Source of the DNA: DATIRA01 sp964553405
GTDB taxonomy: Bacteria; Pseudomonadota; Gammaproteobacteria; Steroidobacterales; Steroidobacteraceae
DNA length: 6,830 nucleotides
Assembly: GCA_964553405.1 (NCBI GenBank)
Contig: CAZKLS010000134.1
Location: forward strand, 1-6,830
Direction of reading: 5' to 3'
Every line of letters begins with the position of its first letter. Position 1 is the first letter of the stretch. A program made the position numbers and the translations under genes. This document shows, piece by piece, positions 4,325-6,830 of this stretch. The notes beneath the pieces are model-generated. The model was given only the letters and a program-made list of their open reading frames with translations, was not told where the DNA came from and did no database searches.

Positions 4325-6830
4325 GTACAGCTGTAGCGCCCGACCTGCCGGACGCAGCTCCCCGGCTGCGCGAAATACCCTACAACTACACCTCGTTCTC
4401 CGATCGCGAGATCGTGATCCGGCTGCTCGGCGAGGACGGCTGGCAGCTGCTGGACGAGTTGCGCGTCGAGCGGCGTACCGGACGCTCGGCGCGGATGCTC
4501 TACGAGGTCCTCGGCGACATCTGGGTCGTGCAGCGCAATCCCTACCTCGAGCAGGACCTGCTCGACAATCCGTCGCGCAGGCAGGCGCTGGTCGCGGCGC
4601 TGCACCACCGGCTGGCGGAGATCGAGCGGCGGCGCGACCCCGCGGACGCGAAACGCGACGACAAGGTGGCTCGTCTGCTCGATGCCGCGCGCAGCGCAGT
4701 CAGCGCGTTCGAGCAGCATTTCGAGGACGTCGCCGCGCTGCGCAAGCGCGCGATGCGCGAGCTCAAGCGGCACACCCGGCCGGACAACGTATGTTTCGAC
4801 CCTTACGCCCGCGTGTCGCAGGCCACCGACGCGACCGACTGGCGCGTCGAGATGCCCTTCGTCGTGCTCGCCCCGGACGAGGAGTCCGAGGTGCCGGGAC
4901 TGGTGCGCGCCTGCATCGAGCTCGGACTGACGATCATTCCCCGCGGCGGCGGGACCGGCTACACCGGCAGCGCGGTACCGCTGACGCCGCTGGCGGCGGT
5001 GATCAACACCGAGAAGCTCGAGCGCATCGATGAGCCCGTTCTGACGGCGCTGCCCGGCGTCGAAGGCGAGGTCGCGACGGTGTTCACCGGGGCCGGTGTC
5101 GTCACGCGCCGCGTCGAGGAGGCCGCGCATCGCGCCGGCTTCGTATTCGCCGTGGACCCGACCTCGGCGGACGCCTCCTGCGTGGGCGGCAACATCGCGA
5201 TGAACGCCGGCGGCAAGAAGGCCGTGCTCTGGGGCACCGCGCTCGACAACCTGGCCTGGTGGCGAATGGTGGACCCCGAGGGCCAGTGGCTGGAGATCAC
5301 CCGGATCGCGCACAACCGGGGAAAGATCCACGAGTGCGGCACCGCCGTGTTCGAGTTGGTCTGGAAGGACGGCGCCGCGCTGCCGGAGTCGGCGCCGGTC
5401 CTGCGACGCGAGCGGCTCGAAATCGACGGCAGGCGGTTCCGCAAGGTCGGGCTCGGCAAGGACGTCACGGACAAGTTCCTCGGCGGCCTGCCGGGCGTGC
5501 AGAAGGAAGGCTGCGACGGGATCATCACCGCGGCCCGGTGGGTCCTGCACCGGATGCCGGGCAGCATTCGCACCGTGTGCCTGGAGTTCTTCGGCCAGGC
5601 ACGGCGCGCGATCCCGGCGATCGTCGAGATCCGTGACTACCTCGAAAGCGAAGGTGCCGCGCGCGGCGTCAGGCTCGCCGGGCTGGAACATCTCGACGAG
5701 CGATACCTGAAGGCGGTCGGCTACGCGACGAAGTCCCGGCGCGGTGCACTGCCGAAGATGGTGCTGCTCGGCGACCTCGCCGGCGAGGACGAGACAGCCG
5801 TCGCCCACTGTGCTTCGGAAGTCGTGCGGATCGCCAACGCCCGCTCGGGCGAGGGGTTCGTCGCCGCCAGCGGGGAAGCCCGCAAGGCCTTCTGGCGGGA
5901 TCGCGCCCGCACCGCGGCGATCGCGCGACACACGAACGCGTTCAAGATAAACGAGGACGTGGTGATCCCGCTGGAGCGGCTCGGCGAATACACCGACGCG
6001 ATCGAGCGGATCAACATCGAGCTGTCGCTCGGCAACAAGCTGCGCCTGATCGAGGAGCTCGAAGCCTACCTCCGGGCCCAGCCCCGGCTCGGCAGCACCG
6101 GCGATCCGGAAATGGACCGCCGGCCGCGCGAGGAACTGCTGGGCGACCGCCCTGCCCAGGCACTCGAACTGCTGGCCGCGGTGCGCCGACGCTGGGCCTG
6201 GCTGCTCGAGAACCTCGACCGGCGGCTCTCGGATTCACTCGTGGACCTCCAGGCGCTCGGCCTCGGCGCGCAGCTCAACGACTGCGTCCGACGCATCGAG
6301 GACGCGCCCGGCGCGCGGGTGTTCGAGATCGTGCAGGACAGGGTCGTTCGCGCGTCCTGGAAGAAGGAGATCCGGGGCGAGCTCAGCCGCATCTTCGCGG
6401 GCAGCCACTTCACCCCGTTGCTCGCGGACCTCGATTCCGTGCACGCCCGTGTGCTCAGGAGCCGCCTGTTCGTCGCGCTGCACATGCACGCGGGCGACGG
6501 CAACGTCCACACGAACATCCCGGTCAACTCCGACGATTACGCGATGCTCCAGCAGGCATACCAGGTGGTCGCGCGCATCATGGGCATCGCACGGGCGCTC
6601 GGCGGAGTGATTTCCGGGGAGCACGGCATCGGCATCACCAAGCTCGAGTTCCTGAGCGAGGCCGAGACGGCGGAGTTCATCGAGTACAAGCAGCGCGTGG
6701 ACGCGGCCGGCCGTTTCAACCAGGGCAAGCTGCTGCCGGGCGCCGACCTGCGGCGGGCCTACACGCCGAGCTTCAACCTGCTCGGACACGAATCGCTGAT
6801 CATGCAGCAGTCGGACATCGCCTCGATCTC
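4306..6830 (+). CDS. DUF3683-type FAD-linked oxidoreductase (D-lactate/glycolate dehydrogenase-like), C-terminus off the right edge
   Basis: The first 841 codons of a large flavoprotein are present, with no stop before the edge. Residues about 22-150 form the DUF3683-type N-terminal region (REIPYNYTSFSDREIVIRLL). A PCMH-type FAD-binding domain covers about 180-420, with RGGGTGYTG at 213-221, DPTSADAS from 284 and GGNIAMNAGG at 294-303. An FAD-oxidase C domain follows: HMHAGDGNVH at 726-735 and GEHGIG at 771-776. By analogy with D-2-hydroxyacid dehydrogenases, H728, H735 and E772 would bind the metal and H773 act in catalysis. Relatives are about 1,300 residues with C-terminal iron-sulfur and CCG domains, and are annotated as homologues of lactate dehydrogenase SO1521; that part is not visible here. 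The GTG at 4306 is chosen because it is the only ATG/GTG/TTG in frame between the upstream stop (ending 4002) and the conserved N-terminus, and GGGAGGA precedes it. It overlaps bamD by 19 bp. The substrate is unknown. Confidence 0.9.
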   Translation, partial: MAVLELSTAVAPDLPDAAPRLREIPYNYTSFSDREIVIRLLGEDGWQLLDELRVERRTGRSARMLYEVLGDIWVVQRNPYLEQDLLDNPSRRQALVAALHHRLAEIERRRDPADAKRDDKVARLLDAARSAVSAFEQHFEDVAALRKRAMRELKRHTRPDNVCFDPYARVSQATDATDWRVEMPFVVLAPDEESEVPGLVRACIELGLTIIPRGGGTGYTGSAVPLTPLAAVINTEKLERIDEPVLTALPGVEGEVATVFTGAGVVTRRVEEAAHRAGFVFAVDPTSADASCVGGNIAMNAGGKKAVLWGTALDNLAWWRMVDPEGQWLEITRIAHNRGKIHECGTAVFELVWKDGAALPESAPVLRRERLEIDGRRFRKVGLGKDVTDKFLGGLPGVQKEGCDGIITAARWVLHRMPGSIRTVCLEFFGQARRAIPAIVEIRDYLESEGAARGVRLAGLEHLDERYLKAVGYATKSRRGALPKMVLLGDLAGEDETAVAHCASEVVRIANARSGEGFVAASGEARKAFWRDRARTAAIARHTNAFKINEDVVIPLERLGEYTDAIERINIELSLGNKLRLIEELEAYLRAQPRLGSTGDPEMDRRPREELLGDRPAQALELLAAVRRRWAWLLENLDRRLSDSLVDLQALGLGAQLNDCVRRIEDAPGARVFEIVQDRVVRASWKKEIRGELSRIFAGSHFTPLLADLDSVHARVLRSRLFVALHMHAGDGNVHTNIPVNSDDYAMLQQAYQVVARIMGIARALGGVISGEHGIGITKLEFLSEAETAEFIEYKQRVDAAGRFNQGKLLPGADLRRAYTPSFNLLGHESLIMQQSDIASI

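Noticed and set aside
4198..5931. 577-codon open frame on the minus strand
   Set aside because: It lies antisense to the end of bamD and the flavoprotein, whose plus-strand translation has intact family motifs. The minus reading is Arg/Ala/His/Asp-rich without recognisable domains, typical of shadow frames in GC-rich DNA.
1..6830. tRNA, rRNA, CRISPR array, insertion sequence, prophage or defence genes
   Set aside because: Reading both strands showed no repeat-spacer pattern, transposase, integrase or RNA-gene signature; almost all bases are covered by six ordinary genes.

Overview
This is a GC-rich, gene-dense chromosomal core region, most likely from a gammaproteobacterium. The main argument is gene order. 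A bamD gene divergent from an rluD-pgeF-clpB series is the arrangement known from E. coli, and the ClpB N-terminus resembles gammaproteobacterial ClpB. A betaproteobacterium cannot be excluded, because the DUF3683-type oxidoreductase is also common there. I see no tRNA, rRNA, CRISPR array, insertion sequence or prophage gene.

Layout. Bases 1-3462 are read on the minus strand, in transcription order rluD (23S rRNA pseudouridine synthase), pgeF (peptidoglycan editing factor), a ZIP-family metal transporter, and the first 281 codons of clpB (disaggregase), which runs off the left edge. rluD and pgeF overlap by 4 bp. The ZIP gene follows pgeF after 32 bp and starts with GTG. A 96 bp gap before clpB holds a good match to a sigma-32 heat-shock promoter. 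Bases 3463-3517 are a short divergent intergenic region with the only clear AT-rich patch (TATATA) in the window. Bases 3518-6830 are read on the plus strand: bamD (outer-membrane assembly lipoprotein), then a large FAD-linked oxidoreductase with an N-terminal DUF3683-type domain. The latter overlaps the end of bamD by 19 bp, starts with GTG, and runs off the right edge.

How the genes relate. rluD serves ribosome maturation, pgeF cell-wall precursor quality control, clpB protein disaggregation and bamD outer-membrane protein assembly. They are conserved neighbours rather than one pathway. The window-specific points are the ZIP gene between pgeF and clpB, the separate heat-shock promoter for clpB, a sigma-E-like box upstream of bamD lying inside the first codons of rluD, and tight coupling of bamD to the flavoprotein. 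I found no evidence for an undescribed defence, mobile or biosynthetic system. The least understood gene is the DUF3683/FAD oxidoreductase.
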